The notes beneath the pieces were generated by a model. It was not told the DNA's origin. It saw nothing but the letters and a program-made list of their open reading frames with translations, and ran no database searches. This document shows, piece after piece, positions 8,761-17,856 of a stretch of 34,111 bases of DNA (positions are counted from its first letter, which is position 1; each line of letters starts with the position of its first letter). Source of the DNA: Candidatus Omnitrophota bacterium (lineage in GTDB: Bacteria; Omnitrophota; Gorgyraeia; Gorgyraeales; Gorgyraeaceae); assembly GCA_018824725.1 (NCBI GenBank), contig JAHJGB010000022.1:1-34111 (forward strand), given 5' to 3'. Both the position numbers and the translations under genes were made by a program.

Positions 8761-10139
8761 GATTTTTTCTTATAGTGTTTCTTCAGGTCTTCTTCGCGTA
8801 TCCTGACCAGTTCTTCTGCAGGAAGCAACGATATGACATCCCACCCCAGGTCCAGGCCTTCTTCAAGGGTCCTTCTTTCTGTATATCCCTGGCTCAGGAA
8901 TTTTTTCTCAAAGTCTTCTCCGAATTTCAGATACAGTTTATCAAGCGCTGAAAGCTCTTCTTCTCCTATGATCGATGCCAGCGCTCTTGCATCTTTTACA
9001 TGGGCATAACACGCGAATAACTGCGAGGCCAGAGACGGATGATCATCCCTGGTGAGGCCCTTGCCTATATTATCTTTCATAAGCCTTGAGAGCGACGGGA
9101 GTCCTGCTATAGGAGGGTATATCCCTCTATTGTACATTTCTCTTTCAAGCACAATCTGGCCTTCAGTAATATAACCTGTAAGGTCAGGAATCGGATGGGT
9201 AATATCATCATTAGGCATTGTGAGAATCGGAAGCTGGGTTATAGAGCCTTTGATGCCTTTTATCATTCCCGCCCTTTCGTATATGCTGGCAAGATCGCTA
9301 TAAAGATATCCCGGGTAGCCTTTTCTAGCAGGAATCTCTCCCCTTATTGTAGAAACTTCTCTGAGCGCTTCGCAATAGTTTGACATGTCTGTCATGATCA
9401 CAAGGACGTGCATATTTTTCTTAAACGCCAGATATTCCGCGCAGCTAAGAGCGATCCTGGGAGTCAGCAGTCTTTCTATTGACGGGCTGTCAGCCAGGCT
9501 CAGGAATATCGCGACCCTTTCAAGAACCCCTGATTCTTCAAAACTCTTCTGGAAAAATCTCGCTGTATCATATTTAACGCCCATAGCCACAAAGATTACG
9601 CAGAAATTCTCGCCTTTAACCTGCGACTGCCTTGCGATCTGGGTCCCTATCAGGTCATGCGGCAGCCCGCTTCCTGAAAATATCGGAAGTTTCTGTCCTC
9701 TGACAAGTGTATTCATCACATCTATTGAAGAAATCCCTGTCTCAATAATATTTTCCGGGTAATCCCTTGATACAGGATTTATGGCAAGGCCGTTTACGTT
9801 AATCATCTCATCGTAAACAGGCCTCGGCATGCCGTCCAGAGGATTGCCCAGGCCGTCAAAAACCCTTCCGAGCACCTCTTCAGAAACCCCCATCATAAGA
9901 GGTTTTTCTTTAAATTTTACCTTGCAGTTTTTTATAGCCAGCCCGCTTGTGCCGCCAAGTACCTCTACTACTGCAAAACCTTTTCCCACCTCGAGCGTTA
10001 CCCCGACCCTGGATTTACCGTCTTCATCCGTTATTTCCACAATCTCGTTATACCCGACATTGTGGATGTTGCGTATGATAAAAATAGGGCCTGTTATTTC
10101 TTCTAGCCCAACATATTCTCTCAGGTTATATTCTCTCAT
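8757..10139 (-). CDS. atpB: V/A-type ATPase system 2 subunit B
   Basis: This 460-residue non-catalytic head subunit starts [20 protein letters not shown], has [18 protein letters not shown] in the place of a P-loop, and carries [31 protein letters not shown] and [14 protein letters not shown]. Its ATG immediately follows the stop of atpA and its TGA overlaps the atpD start. The length and the C-terminal helical domain are normal for the family. Confidence 0.97.
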   Translation of the reverse strand: MREYNLREYVGLEEITGPIFIIRNIHNVGYNEIVEITDEDGKSRVGVTLEVGKGFAVVEVLGGTSGLAIKNCKVKFKEKPLMMGVSEEVLGRVFDGLGNPLDGMPRPVYDEMINVNGLAINPVSRDYPENIIETGISSIDVMNTLVRGQKLPIFSGSGLPHDLIGTQIARQSQVKGENFCVIFVAMGVKYDTARFFQKSFEESGVLERVAIFLSLADSPSIERLLTPRIALSCAEYLAFKKNMHVLVIMTDMSNYCEALREVSTIRGEIPARKGYPGYLYSDLASIYERAGMIKGIKGSITQLPILTMPNDDITHPIPDLTGYITEGQIVLEREMYNRGIYPPIAGLPSLSRLMKDNIGKGLTRDDHPSLASQLFACYAHVKDARALASIIGEEELSALDKLYLKFGEDFEKKFLSQGYTERRTLEEGLDLGWDVISLLPAEELVRIREEDLKKHYKKKS

Positions 10140-11903
10140 CTAAAACTCCAGTTCTGCGAGCGAACGTTCTACTTCAGAAGGAAGCCCTTCCAATTTATCC
10201 ATGTCTTCTTTTGACTCTGAATATTTAAACCTCATCCTAGTAAGTTCCTGGTAAATAGGGTTTTCTTTTATCTCGCTTACATTAATGCCTTTTTTGATAA
10301 GCTCGTCGCTTTTTTCGTAAAACTTAATTATGGCTTTCAACATCAGGAACTGCTTGCGGCTCGAGGAGTACGTATCAATATCATCAAAAGCGCTCTGCTG
10401 TAAAAATGTATTTTTAAAAATGCTGCATGTTTCAAGTATCAACCTCTGGCGGTGCGGCAATACATCAGGCCCTACAAGTTTCACAACCTGCAGGAGCCTT
10501 TGTTCTTTCTGCAAAAGTTCCATTATGGCGTATCTGGCGGACAGCCAATCCTTATCCACATTTTTATGCCACCAGTCTTTCACGTCATCTATGTATTCAG
10601 AATAACTGTCTATCCAGCTTATGGACGGATAATGCCTTGCGTTAGCGAGGTCTCTGTCCAGCGCCCAGAAACATCTGATAAATCTTTTTGTGTGGGACGT
10701 AACAGGCTCTGAAAAATCTCCGCCGGGCGGAGAAACAGAGGCAATGATTGTGATGGAGCCGTTATCGTTATTAAGGGTTTTGATGCGCCCTGCCCTTTCG
10801 TAAAATTCCGCAAGCCTTGAAGGAAGGTACGCCGGGAATCCTTCTTCCAGCGGCATTTCTTCCAGCCTGCCCGAAAGCTCTCTTAATGCCTCTGCCCATC
10901 TTGAAGTGGAATCTGCCATAAGCGCCACATTGTATCCCATATCGCGGTAATACTCAGCCAGAGTAACGCCTGTATAGATGCTGGCCTCTCGGGCCGCGAC
11001 AGGCATATTGGAAGTATTCGCGATGAAAATCGTCCTTTCCATAATAGGCCTTTTAGTGGCAGGGTCTATGAGCTTCGGGAAATTAAGGAGGATGTCTGTC
11101 ATCTCGTTTCCTCTTTCACCGCATCCGACATATATCACTATATCCGCGTTGCTCCACTTGGCAATCTGATGTTGTATTACGGTCTTACCTGTGCCAAATC
11201 CTCCGGGCACAACAACGCATCCTCCTTTACCTACAGGGAATAACGTATCAATAACCCTCTGGCCCGTGATAAGAGGTTCTGTTATCGGAATCCTTTCTTT
11301 GCAAGGCCTAGGACGTCTGACAGGCCATTTTTGATACATTAAAACTTCTTTTTCAGAATCTTTTTCCGCCAATATCGCGATTTTTTCGTCTAAAGAATAT
11401 TCGCCATCTTTAGCTATCCATTTGATTTTGCCGTGAGCGTCCGGAGGCACCAGAATCCTGTGTTTTATTAAGGCTGTTTCCTGGACCTCTCCTATGATTT
11501 CGCCTCCTTTTATATAATCGCTTTCTTTTTTCAAAGGCGCGAAATGCCATTTCTTCTTCCTGTCCAGGGCTGTTACATGCACGCCTCTATTGATATAAAA
11601 TCCTTCTTTTTCTCTTAGCACCTCAAGGGGTCTCTGAATGCCGTCGTAAATATTTCCTAAAAGCCCGGGGCCCAGTTCAACATAAAGCGGAAATCCTTGG
11701 GTATAGATAAGGTCCCCTGCTTTTAGCGAAGTGGTGTCTTCGTAGACCTGGATATATGCCTTATCCTCTTTTAACCTTACGACCTCTCCTATAAGATGCT
11801 CTTCGCCCACTTCCACCATGTCCAGCATCCTTAAAAAAGATACCTCTTCCGCTTCAACAACAGGCCCCATTATTCTGAATACCTTGCCGCAAGCCTTTAG
11901 CAT
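10140..11903 (-). CDS. atpA: V/A-type ATPase system 2 catalytic subunit A
   Basis: This 587-residue catalytic subunit has Walker A GGFGTGKT at residues 234-241, CGERGNEMTDIL after it, and [20 protein letters not shown] in the Walker B/arginine-finger region. The A-specific bulge spans about residues 115-205. The ATG directly follows the atpE stop (TAGATG). Two complete catalytic subunits within 6 kb, plainly diverged from one another, show that the systems are old paralogues or were acquired separately rather than a recent duplication. Confidence 0.97.
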   Translation of the reverse strand: MLKACGKVFRIMGPVVEAEEVSFLRMLDMVEVGEEHLIGEVVRLKEDKAYIQVYEDTTSLKAGDLIYTQGFPLYVELGPGLLGNIYDGIQRPLEVLREKEGFYINRGVHVTALDRKKKWHFAPLKKESDYIKGGEIIGEVQETALIKHRILVPPDAHGKIKWIAKDGEYSLDEKIAILAEKDSEKEVLMYQKWPVRRPRPCKERIPITEPLITGQRVIDTLFPVGKGGCVVVPGGFGTGKTVIQHQIAKWSNADIVIYVGCGERGNEMTDILLNFPKLIDPATKRPIMERTIFIANTSNMPVAAREASIYTGVTLAEYYRDMGYNVALMADSTSRWAEALRELSGRLEEMPLEEGFPAYLPSRLAEFYERAGRIKTLNNDNGSITIIASVSPPGGDFSEPVTSHTKRFIRCFWALDRDLANARHYPSISWIDSYSEYIDDVKDWWHKNVDKDWLSARYAIMELLQKEQRLLQVVKLVGPDVLPHRQRLILETCSIFKNTFLQQSAFDDIDTYSSSRKQFLMLKAIIKFYEKSDELIKKGINVSEIKENPIYQELTRMRFKYSESKEDMDKLEGLPSEVERSLAELEF

Positions 11904-12506
11904 CTAGAATACTCCCTTCAGTAAATCCATGTATATATCTTCATGCATCCTCTTGAACCTGGCAGAAAATGTATTGTCAAAAATAAGCCTTGAATCATTT
12001 GACTGCACAATAATTCCCATATCTTTGAAATCGCTTTTTTTAAATCTGGCTTTGGCTATGTTTATATCTTTTATTATTTTTTCATCCAGAGCCGAATATA
12101 AGACTTCTACCTCTTCCTCTGCCACAACCTTGCTACCTTCCAGAATTGCTTTTTCCAGAAACTCTTTATAGCCCGGGTCTTTTCTAAATTCCATTGCCAG
12201 AAGCTTGACCTTTTCAAGTATGCTTTCTATGAACCTGCTTTTTTCTTCCAGGAAAAGTTTTTTCTTTTCCAGGTTTAGGGTAGAAAAGATTTTTTGTTTC
12301 ATCTTTTCTATTTCAATCTCGCTTTTTTTCAGGATCTCTTTCTTCCTGAATTCAGCCTCTTGATTGGCTTCTTCAAGAATCCTAGAACTTTCTTTTTTGG
12401 CGGAGACGAGCAGAGAATCTGCCTGAGAAGAGGCGTCTTCTATTATTCTCCTAGTGATCTCTTCCGCGTCTTCTATCCTTACCTTTGAATAAAGGGATTT
12501 ATCCAT
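11904..12506 (-). CDS. atpE: V/A-type ATPase system 2 subunit E (peripheral stalk)
   Basis: This 200-residue protein has a charged N-terminal coiled coil (about residues 8-100) and a globular C-terminal domain with EVEVLYSALDEKI. The ATG at 12506 is chosen because it overlaps the stop of atpF as TAATG; a longer reading adds 11 residues from within atpF without support. It pairs with the G/H subunit at 16246-16563 to form the peripheral stalk. Confidence 0.88.
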   Translation of the reverse strand: MDKSLYSKVRIEDAEEITRRIIEDASSQADSLLVSAKKESSRILEEANQEAEFRKKEILKKSEIEIEKMKQKIFSTLNLEKKKLFLEEKSRFIESILEKVKLLAMEFRKDPGYKEFLEKAILEGSKVVAEEEVEVLYSALDEKIIKDINIAKARFKKSDFKDMGIIVQSNDSRLIFDNTFSARFKRMHEDIYMDLLKGVF

Positions 12507-12808
12507 TAGGCGCTCACCCCTATTATGTCCTTCAGACAATCTCCCACGCTCCGCCTTTTTGCAGCTTCTCCTCTTGATGGCAGCTCTAGTATAAGAGGCT
12601 TTTGATTCTTGTACATCAGATTATTCAGTTCTGCCCTCAAAAAAGAAGCTGCTTTTTCAGTCACCAGTAAAACCCCTGCGTCCTCTGTGGCCAAGGCCAC
12701 CTTCAAAGCCTCCAGGGCGTCTGATCTAGTGGATACCTCTCTGGTTTCTACGCCTGCAAGCCTGAAACCCAGGCTTGATTCTTTATCAGCGATACAAAAG
12801 AAAGTCAT
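12506..12808 (-). CDS. atpF: V/A-type ATPase system 2 subunit F (central stalk)
   Basis: This protein of about 100 residues has the subunit F Rossmann-like layout: FFCIADKESSLGFRLAGVE at the start, GVLLVTEKAA in the middle and LILELPSRG before the C-terminal helix. It caps subunit D in the rotor. The ATG at 12808 has AAAGGGT eight bases upstream; an ATG two codons earlier is too close to it. It follows atpK across an unusual 150-base heptamer-rich spacer. System 1 has no F gene. Confidence 0.9.
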   Translation of the reverse strand: MTFFCIADKESSLGFRLAGVETREVSTRSDALEALKVALATEDAGVLLVTEKAASFLRAELNNLMYKNQKPLILELPSRGEAAKRRSVGDCLKDIIGVSA

Positions 12809-12819
12809 TGCCATTACCC

Positions 12820-12962
12820 TTTACGTTAACTCAAAAGTAAAAACGCAAAAATCAAAACTACAATTAAAAATTCAAAACTTTGTTCTTTTGCATCTATTTT
12901 TAATTTTAACTTTTGAGTTTTGGTTTTACCTTTTTACTTTTGACTTTTTACTTTTGACTTTA
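12820..12962. repeat. Heptamer-periodic AT-rich array between atpK and atpF of system 2
   Basis: On the plus strand 12931-12958 is four exact 7-base units, TTTTTAC-TTTTGAC-TTTTTAC-TTTTGAC. The left part (from about 12823) is A-tract units with the same 7-base phase (CTCAAAA, GTAAAAA, CGCAAAA, ATCAAAA), that is, the complementary pattern. AACTCAAAAGT near 12823 is inverted as ACTTTTGAGTT near 12908, so the whole spacer could fold into one long hairpin. No gene is supported here. Confidence 0.75.
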
Positions 12963-12964
12963 AA

Positions 12965-13285
12965 TTATATCTTCCCCAATATCATTATCGCTATAATAAG
13001 CCCGTATATCGCGATACCTTCAGCAAGGCCTACGTATATAAGCGCTTTGCCTGCCATCTCGGGTTTCTCGCTTATCGCGCCCACAGCTGCTGCCCCGACA
13101 TGAGCCACTGCTATACCTGCCGCAATCGCGCTGAGGCCTGTCGCTATAGAGGCGGCTAAAAATGCCCATCCTACTATTGCAGGATCGGTTGTAGTCTGCG
13201 CCCACGCTGAATCGCAAAAAGAGATAAACAGAAAAATAATGCTGAACTTCACTATGTTCCATGACCACTTAATAATGCGCTTCAT
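12965..13285 (-). CDS. atpK: V/A-type ATPase system 2 proteolipid subunit K (single hairpin, with signal peptide)
   Basis: This is a 106-residue precursor. A signal peptide (basic start, hydrophobic 13-23, likely cleavage after AWA-Q, residue 29-30) is followed by one two-helix hairpin with the ion-binding Glu89 in GLAEGIAIYG. Thermus-type proteolipids have a similar signal. Helix 1 lacks the Gln, and Glu89 is followed by Gly rather than Thr/Ser, so the known Na+ ligands are missing and H+ is inferred. The ATG at 13285 has AAGGAG eight bases upstream, better than the ATG two codons earlier. Confidence 0.92.
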   Translation of the reverse strand: MKRIIKWSWNIVKFSIIFLFISFCDSAWAQTTTDPAIVGWAFLAASIATGLSAIAAGIAVAHVGAAAVGAISEKPEMAGKALIYVGLAEGIAIYGLIIAIMILGKI

Positions 13286-13301
13286 ATGCATTTCTCCTTT
13301 C

Positions 13302-15203
13302 TTATATCTTGACCGGTTTATAAGTTTCCCTGCCTAATATGAAAAATTTTGAGAAGAACTCATAATAATTAAGCCTCAAAGATTGTATGCTCACCACAAG
13401 CCCCTCTAGAAAAATTATAAGTATATTTCCCAAAATAACAACTAAAAAAGATAAAAACGCTCCGCCTGCTTCATTTACTATGCGCGACATCTCAAATATG
13501 GCAATAAATAATCCTGCGTGCGCAAGCGCAAACGCGGCTATGCGTATAAAGGATACTGTGTTCGCCAGATAGCTCATTCCTATTTCCAGTATATCTATGG
13601 CGCTCTCCATAAGAGCTGTGAAAATATTATGCCTCTCTTTTTTAAAAACAGCCTCTATAAAAGGTTTCAAAAAAAGCAGCGCGAACCCGGCTGATATTAT
13701 AATAAAATAAACATTCAATCCCTGGGTTTTTGACATGAGTATCTTGGTAAAAATCCCTATGGCTGACCAGTAAATAAGGCCTCCTATAAGGCCTGCTTTA
13801 TCAAAGAGCGCCTTCAGGTAATCTTTATCCCTCAGGCTGTTTATTATATTTATCAATATTCCCAGGCTTATACAACCCATGCCGAATATAATACTAACCT
13901 TGAAAATTTCCAGGATATTGTCTATGGGCTTTATCCATAAAGAACGAAACCCTATTCCGAAAAAACTGCCGTAAAGAACCCCGAATATGATTGAGCTTAT
14001 CCCGCAATAGAGCATAAGAGCAAATGCCTGCCTGACTTTTTCATTCTTGCTAATTTTTAAGAACAGGCTGCCGATGGCAAGCGCAAGCCCGTGCCCTATG
14101 TCCCCGAACATGGCGCCGAACATTATCAGAAAACTTATTGCCACGAATATTGTAGGGTCTATTGTGCCGTAACGCGGTATGCCGTATGAATCTATCAGTA
14201 ATTCAAATGGCTTGAAAAACGCGGTATTTTTGAGTTTCACGGGTATCTCATCTTTTGGTATATTTACCTCTCTTGCGTCTTTTGTTTCAATATAACATCC
14301 TGCATCTATCTTTTTGATCTCTTTTATGGCGTTTTCTTTTTCTTCCTTCGGGACCCAGCCCGATAGAAGCACGGTCTTATCTGTCATGCACGAATATTTT
14401 TTTGCCTCTAATAAAGATTTCTTAAGCCCGACCAATGACTGCGCCCCGGATAAATCTACCTGATAGGTTTCTCCTATTCTTTTTATCCCGTCCTTTACGT
14501 CCTGCATCTTCTTTTTTATAGCCTCTATCTCTTCTGATATTTTCCCTTCAACATCCTTTGAAATATTTTCAGCCTGTTTCGGGTATTCCACCTTTTCCCA
14601 TGATATATCTTTTAAAACCCTGTCTATGAACACCCTGTCCCGCCTGAGGCCTATAAACAAAGCTGTAATCCTGTCGCCGTCTTTTTTAAAAGGATATAAT
14701 ACGTACGGGATATCCTTTAAGCTTTTTTCCAGGACTAAAATATTTTTCTCAACCACCTTCCCCAGCGTTACCTCTAAAAAACTATAAACTGATTCTCTTT
14801 TTAAAGAAAATAAAGGGTAGGATTTCAGCTGGGTAAAGATTGATTTTTTTGTCTCTAGCTCCGAATCCAGTTCCTCTTTCTGGGAAAGGAAAGGGGCAAG
14901 GCTATGGTCTACCTTTGTAAGCATATTTTTAATTTCGTCGTAAGAAAATGCCTTTATGTCTTTGGATGGCGCAAAAGAGATGCCCAGCCTCCTTAAATCA
15001 TCCCTCAGCCTGACATCCAGCTCGTCCCATTGGGCATATTCCTTGTCTATCTCATAAGGCGACAGGTCTTTTAATTCGTCTTCTATATGCCTGATATCAA
15101 CAGGGTGGAATATGCCCAGCTTTAAAAGATAGTATGTTATGTCCTCTATCTTTTCTTTCAGGACCACTATATTCAATAATTCCATACTCGAGGAGGTCAG
15201 CAT
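13302..15203 (-). CDS. atpI: V/A-type ATPase system 2 subunit I (a-type stator)
   Basis: This 633-residue protein has a cytosolic N-terminal half with coiled-coil stretches (residues about 60-120 and 205-245) and a C-terminal membrane half beginning near residue 340 with FGDIGHG. The conserved stator arginine is in SFIRIAAFALAHAG (Arg554). The start overlaps atpC by seven bases; Met7 (MELLNIVVLKEK) is an equally plausible start. It forms the ion pathway with atpK, ten bases downstream. Confidence 0.94.
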   Translation of the reverse strand: MLTSSSMELLNIVVLKEKIEDITYYLLKLGIFHPVDIRHIEDELKDLSPYEIDKEYAQWDELDVRLRDDLRRLGISFAPSKDIKAFSYDEIKNMLTKVDHSLAPFLSQKEELDSELETKKSIFTQLKSYPLFSLKRESVYSFLEVTLGKVVEKNILVLEKSLKDIPYVLYPFKKDGDRITALFIGLRRDRVFIDRVLKDISWEKVEYPKQAENISKDVEGKISEEIEAIKKKMQDVKDGIKRIGETYQVDLSGAQSLVGLKKSLLEAKKYSCMTDKTVLLSGWVPKEEKENAIKEIKKIDAGCYIETKDAREVNIPKDEIPVKLKNTAFFKPFELLIDSYGIPRYGTIDPTIFVAISFLIMFGAMFGDIGHGLALAIGSLFLKISKNEKVRQAFALMLYCGISSIIFGVLYGSFFGIGFRSLWIKPIDNILEIFKVSIIFGMGCISLGILINIINSLRDKDYLKALFDKAGLIGGLIYWSAIGIFTKILMSKTQGLNVYFIIISAGFALLFLKPFIEAVFKKERHNIFTALMESAIDILEIGMSYLANTVSFIRIAAFALAHAGLFIAIFEMSRIVNEAGGAFLSFLVVILGNILIIFLEGLVVSIQSLRLNYYEFFSKFFILGRETYKPVKI

Positions 15204-16243
15204 ATATTTAACAGGGCGCTGGTTTCATCTTTTTTCCAGCCAAGTTTTTTTGCGTATAAAAGAGAGACTATATTTTTCGTCTCGTTCCTTTTTAATACGA
15301 TATAACCCAGGATAACAGCCACTGTAAAAGGATATCCCGAAAGCGCTCTTTTGATTTCTTTCAGCAAAATCTCGTGCAAAAAATTTTCTATTAATGATAT
15401 ATTTTCTTCTATCATGTCTTTTATCCTGGCGTATGGGCCGAGGGCAACGCTATCCACCATCTTTGTAAGCCCGTCAGTTGTATAAAAACTTATTATATTT
15501 TCTTTATCGATCCTCGCGCCGCCCGGAATTACCCATTCCAGGATATCGCCCGCTGCCAGGCCGTAATACTTCCTCATCCGGATAAGCCAGTTTATATTTT
15601 CCGTGTCTATTTCTATGCCTATGACCCTTTTGGCTATCTCCTGGTCACGGCCGGACAAGAGTTCCACGCAGGAAAGAAGCCTCTGGTAATAATCCATATC
15701 CAGGCCGGCTTCCAGGTAAAACGCAGAGCCTTTTTCTTTGAATTTTCCCCTGGCGCTTAAAACAGGTTTTCTGTATGGCGTATCATCCAGAAGAAGTATT
15801 ATCTCCTCTATATTCGGTGCATATATTATTTTTTTGTAGCCTATGTCAAAACTTATCTTCTCCCCTAAAATAAATTCATCCACATTAACAGGGGCCTTTT
15901 TATTCCATATCCTCAATGCCACCTTTAACTGCTCCAGCTCATATTTTTCTATAAAAAGGCCCATGAGGCCTTTTTCTGTTTTGCCGGGTATGGATTTGTA
16001 TATTTTCCTGTAAATATCCAGATCATTTTTTATAAATTGTTTTTCAATGACCCGCAGATCTGTTATTTCTTTAGGAATGTTTTCTATCGCGCCCTTATGA
16101 TAAGGCGATTCCTTCAGTATCTCCAGGGCCTTATAAAAATCCTCTGCCTCCAGCATCCTGGAAAATAAAGCAGGGCTTACCAGAAATGACATCATAGCCC
16201 TTATTTTAGCGTTGATAAAAGAATATGTGGCAAGTTCGCGCAT
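15197..16243 (-). CDS. atpC: V/A-type ATPase system 2 subunit C (d-type coupling funnel)
   Basis: This 348-residue, all-helical protein has family landmarks YSFINAKIRAMMSFLV at the N-terminus, IDTENINWLIRMRKYYG near residue 210 and PFTVAVILGYIVLKRNE-TKNIVSLLYAKKLG at the C-terminus. Subunit C sits on the proteolipid ring and links it to the D-F shaft. It is two bases after the G/H gene. System 1 carries a DUF2764 protein instead. Confidence 0.93.
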   Translation of the reverse strand: MRELATYSFINAKIRAMMSFLVSPALFSRMLEAEDFYKALEILKESPYHKGAIENIPKEITDLRVIEKQFIKNDLDIYRKIYKSIPGKTEKGLMGLFIEKYELEQLKVALRIWNKKAPVNVDEFILGEKISFDIGYKKIIYAPNIEEIILLLDDTPYRKPVLSARGKFKEKGSAFYLEAGLDMDYYQRLLSCVELLSGRDQEIAKRVIGIEIDTENINWLIRMRKYYGLAAGDILEWVIPGGARIDKENIISFYTTDGLTKMVDSVALGPYARIKDMIEENISLIENFLHEILLKEIKRALSGYPFTVAVILGYIVLKRNETKNIVSLLYAKKLGWKKDETSALLNIC

Positions 16244-16245
16244 AC

Positions 16246-16563
16246 CTAGTCTTTGATGGCTATTATTTGATAGAAAACTTTTTTAGAAATCTCGGATATA
16301 TCTTTGTCTTTCTTCTCTCTTATGGCAAGTATTTCTTTCCTTGCCTCCTGAAGGACCTTTTCTTTTTCTGACATGAACCTTTTTTCAGAAGCCTCTTTCT
16401 GCTTATGGCTGGAATCATCTGCCTCAGCTATTGCCCGGGTTACGATATTTTCTTTTTCTTTCTTGACCTCTCTGGCAATTCGCTCGGATTCTTCCTTTGC
16501 GCCCTGAAGGATCTTCGAGGCGCGCTTTTCTTCCTTGAGAATCTTTTCAACGACGTCTTTCAT
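16246..16563 (-). CDS. V/A-type ATPase system 2 subunit G/H (peripheral stalk coiled coil)
   Basis: This 105-residue, nearly all Lys/Glu/Ala protein is predicted to be one continuous coiled coil, as in subunit G/H, which wraps around subunit E. It is the first gene of system 2 and starts three bases after the pyrE stop with no promoter between them. That is the main evidence that the ATPase is transcribed from the pyrimidine promoter. Confidence 0.82.
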   Translation of the reverse strand: MKDVVEKILKEEKRASKILQGAKEESERIAREVKKEKENIVTRAIAEADDSSHKQKEASEKRFMSEKEKVLQEARKEILAIREKKDKDISEISKKVFYQIIAIKD

Positions 16564-16566
16564 GAT

Positions 16567-17133
16567 TTAACGGCTCCCTGGTTTTCTTATCTCTATCCCC
16601 TTTTTGCATAAAGGGCATTCTTCAGGCTTATAGGTGGGAAAATCCAGCTTGACCAGACTTTTTAATTTTACACCAAAATCTAATTCTTTTCCACTTCTAT
16701 CTACTATACAGCCTACACCTATGATTTTGGCGCCTGTTGACTTTACTGCCTCCAAAACCTCGCCTGTGGAGAGCCCTGTGGTTATAACATCTTCAACCAC
16801 CAGGACCCTGTCTTCTTTTTTTATCTCAAATCCCCGTCTTAAGACCATCTTGCCTTCCACCCGCTCTGTGAACAAAGACTTTACCCCGAGAGCCCTTGCG
16901 GTTTCGTAAGAAACTATCACCCCGCCCAAGGCAGGTGCCACCACGCACGTAGGCTTATCATCTTTAAAATACCCGGCTAATTGTTTGCACATCTTCTCCG
17001 CTATATCCGGGTTCTGCAATAAAAGCGCGCACTGAAAATAATTCCTGCTATGCAACCCGCTCGAAAGCCTGAAATGCCCGCTTAAAAGCGCTTCGGTCTG
17101 CCTAAATAGTTTTAAAATTTCCTGTTCTTTCAT
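16567..17133 (-). CDS. pyrE: Orotate phosphoribosyltransferase
   Basis: This 188-residue enzyme converts orotate and PRPP to OMP. The PRPP-binding motif VLVVEDVITTGLSTG is at about residues 110-124. The start LFRQTEALLSGHFRLSSGLHS is typical, and the tail has a CPLC pair seen in some longer bacterial PyrE. It is the last pyrimidine gene, 24 bases after pyrF and three bases before the ATPase G/H gene. Confidence 0.95.
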   Translation of the reverse strand: MKEQEILKLFRQTEALLSGHFRLSSGLHSRNYFQCALLLQNPDIAEKMCKQLAGYFKDDKPTCVVAPALGGVIVSYETARALGVKSLFTERVEGKMVLRRGFEIKKEDRVLVVEDVITTGLSTGEVLEAVKSTGAKIIGVGCIVDRSGKELDFGVKLKSLVKLDFPTYKPEECPLCKKGIEIRKPGSR

Positions 17134-17157
17134 TTTCTTCCATTCTTATCTTACATG

Positions 17158-17856
17158 TCATCCTACTATCGATTTAATGACTGCAACCGGATCTTTTGCC
17201 TTAGTAACAGGCCTTCCGATTACAATATAATCCGCGCCTCTTTGAAATGCCTCTTTTGGAGTAGCTACTCTTTTCTGATCTTCAGCGTCGCTACCTTCAG
17301 GCCTGACCCCAGGAGTAACTATTAAAAAATCTTTCCCAATGGCTTTTCTTATCGCGCTTATCTCTTCAGGCGACGCTACTGCTCCATCCAAACCAGCATC
17401 CTTAGCCAGCCTGGCTAAATTCAAAACCTGCCCTTCTGGTGATTTATTTATGCCTATTTTTTTCAAAGCCTCGCTATCCATGCTGGTAAGAACTGTCACC
17501 CCGAGGATCTTCGGCCTTGATATACCAAGTTTTTCGCTCTCTTCTTCCGCGCCTTCCACTGCCTTCTGCATCATATTTATGCCGCCTGATGCATGCACGT
17601 TGAACATAAACACTCCGAATCTTACGGCTGTCTTGCTTGCAGCATAAACCGTGTTTGGGATATCGTGGAATTTAAAGTCCAGAAAAATATCTCTGTCATA
17701 TTTTTTGACAAGTTCAATTGCCTTTAAGCCGCAGGAATAGAATAGCTCTATGCCTATCTTAAAAACCTGCACATGCGGGCTTAAGATATTCAGCAATCTC
17801 TCTTCTTCTTTAAGCGTATTAACATCCAGCGCTATAATAATATTATTTTTTATCAT
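17158..17856 (-). CDS. pyrF: Orotidine 5'-phosphate decarboxylase
   Basis: This 232-residue TIM-barrel enzyme makes UMP from OMP. The catalytic motif LDFKFHDIPNTV (Lys/Asp cluster) is at about residues 59-70 and the phosphate-binding end GADYIVIGRPVT near residue 208. The ATG lies inside the end of pyrD (14-base overlap), so the two are translated together. Confidence 0.96.
   Translation of the reverse strand: MIKNNIIIALDVNTLKEEERLLNILSPHVQVFKIGIELFYSCGLKAIELVKKYDRDIFLDFKFHDIPNTVYAASKTAVRFGVFMFNVHASGGINMMQKAVEGAEEESEKLGISRPKILGVTVLTSMDSEALKKIGINKSPEGQVLNLARLAKDAGLDGAVASPEEISAIRKAIGKDFLIVTPGVRPEGSDAEDQKRVATPKEAFQRGADYIVIGRPVTKAKDPVAVIKSIVG

Noticed and set aside
12609-13103. 164-codon plus-strand reading frame
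   Set aside because: It runs antisense through atpF, the heptamer spacer and atpK of system 2; the protein is low complexity without a ribosome site.
384-16563. Recent duplication of one ATPase operon
   Set aside because: Gene order, subunit content, proteolipid type and visible sequence all differ, so the two are not a recent copy.
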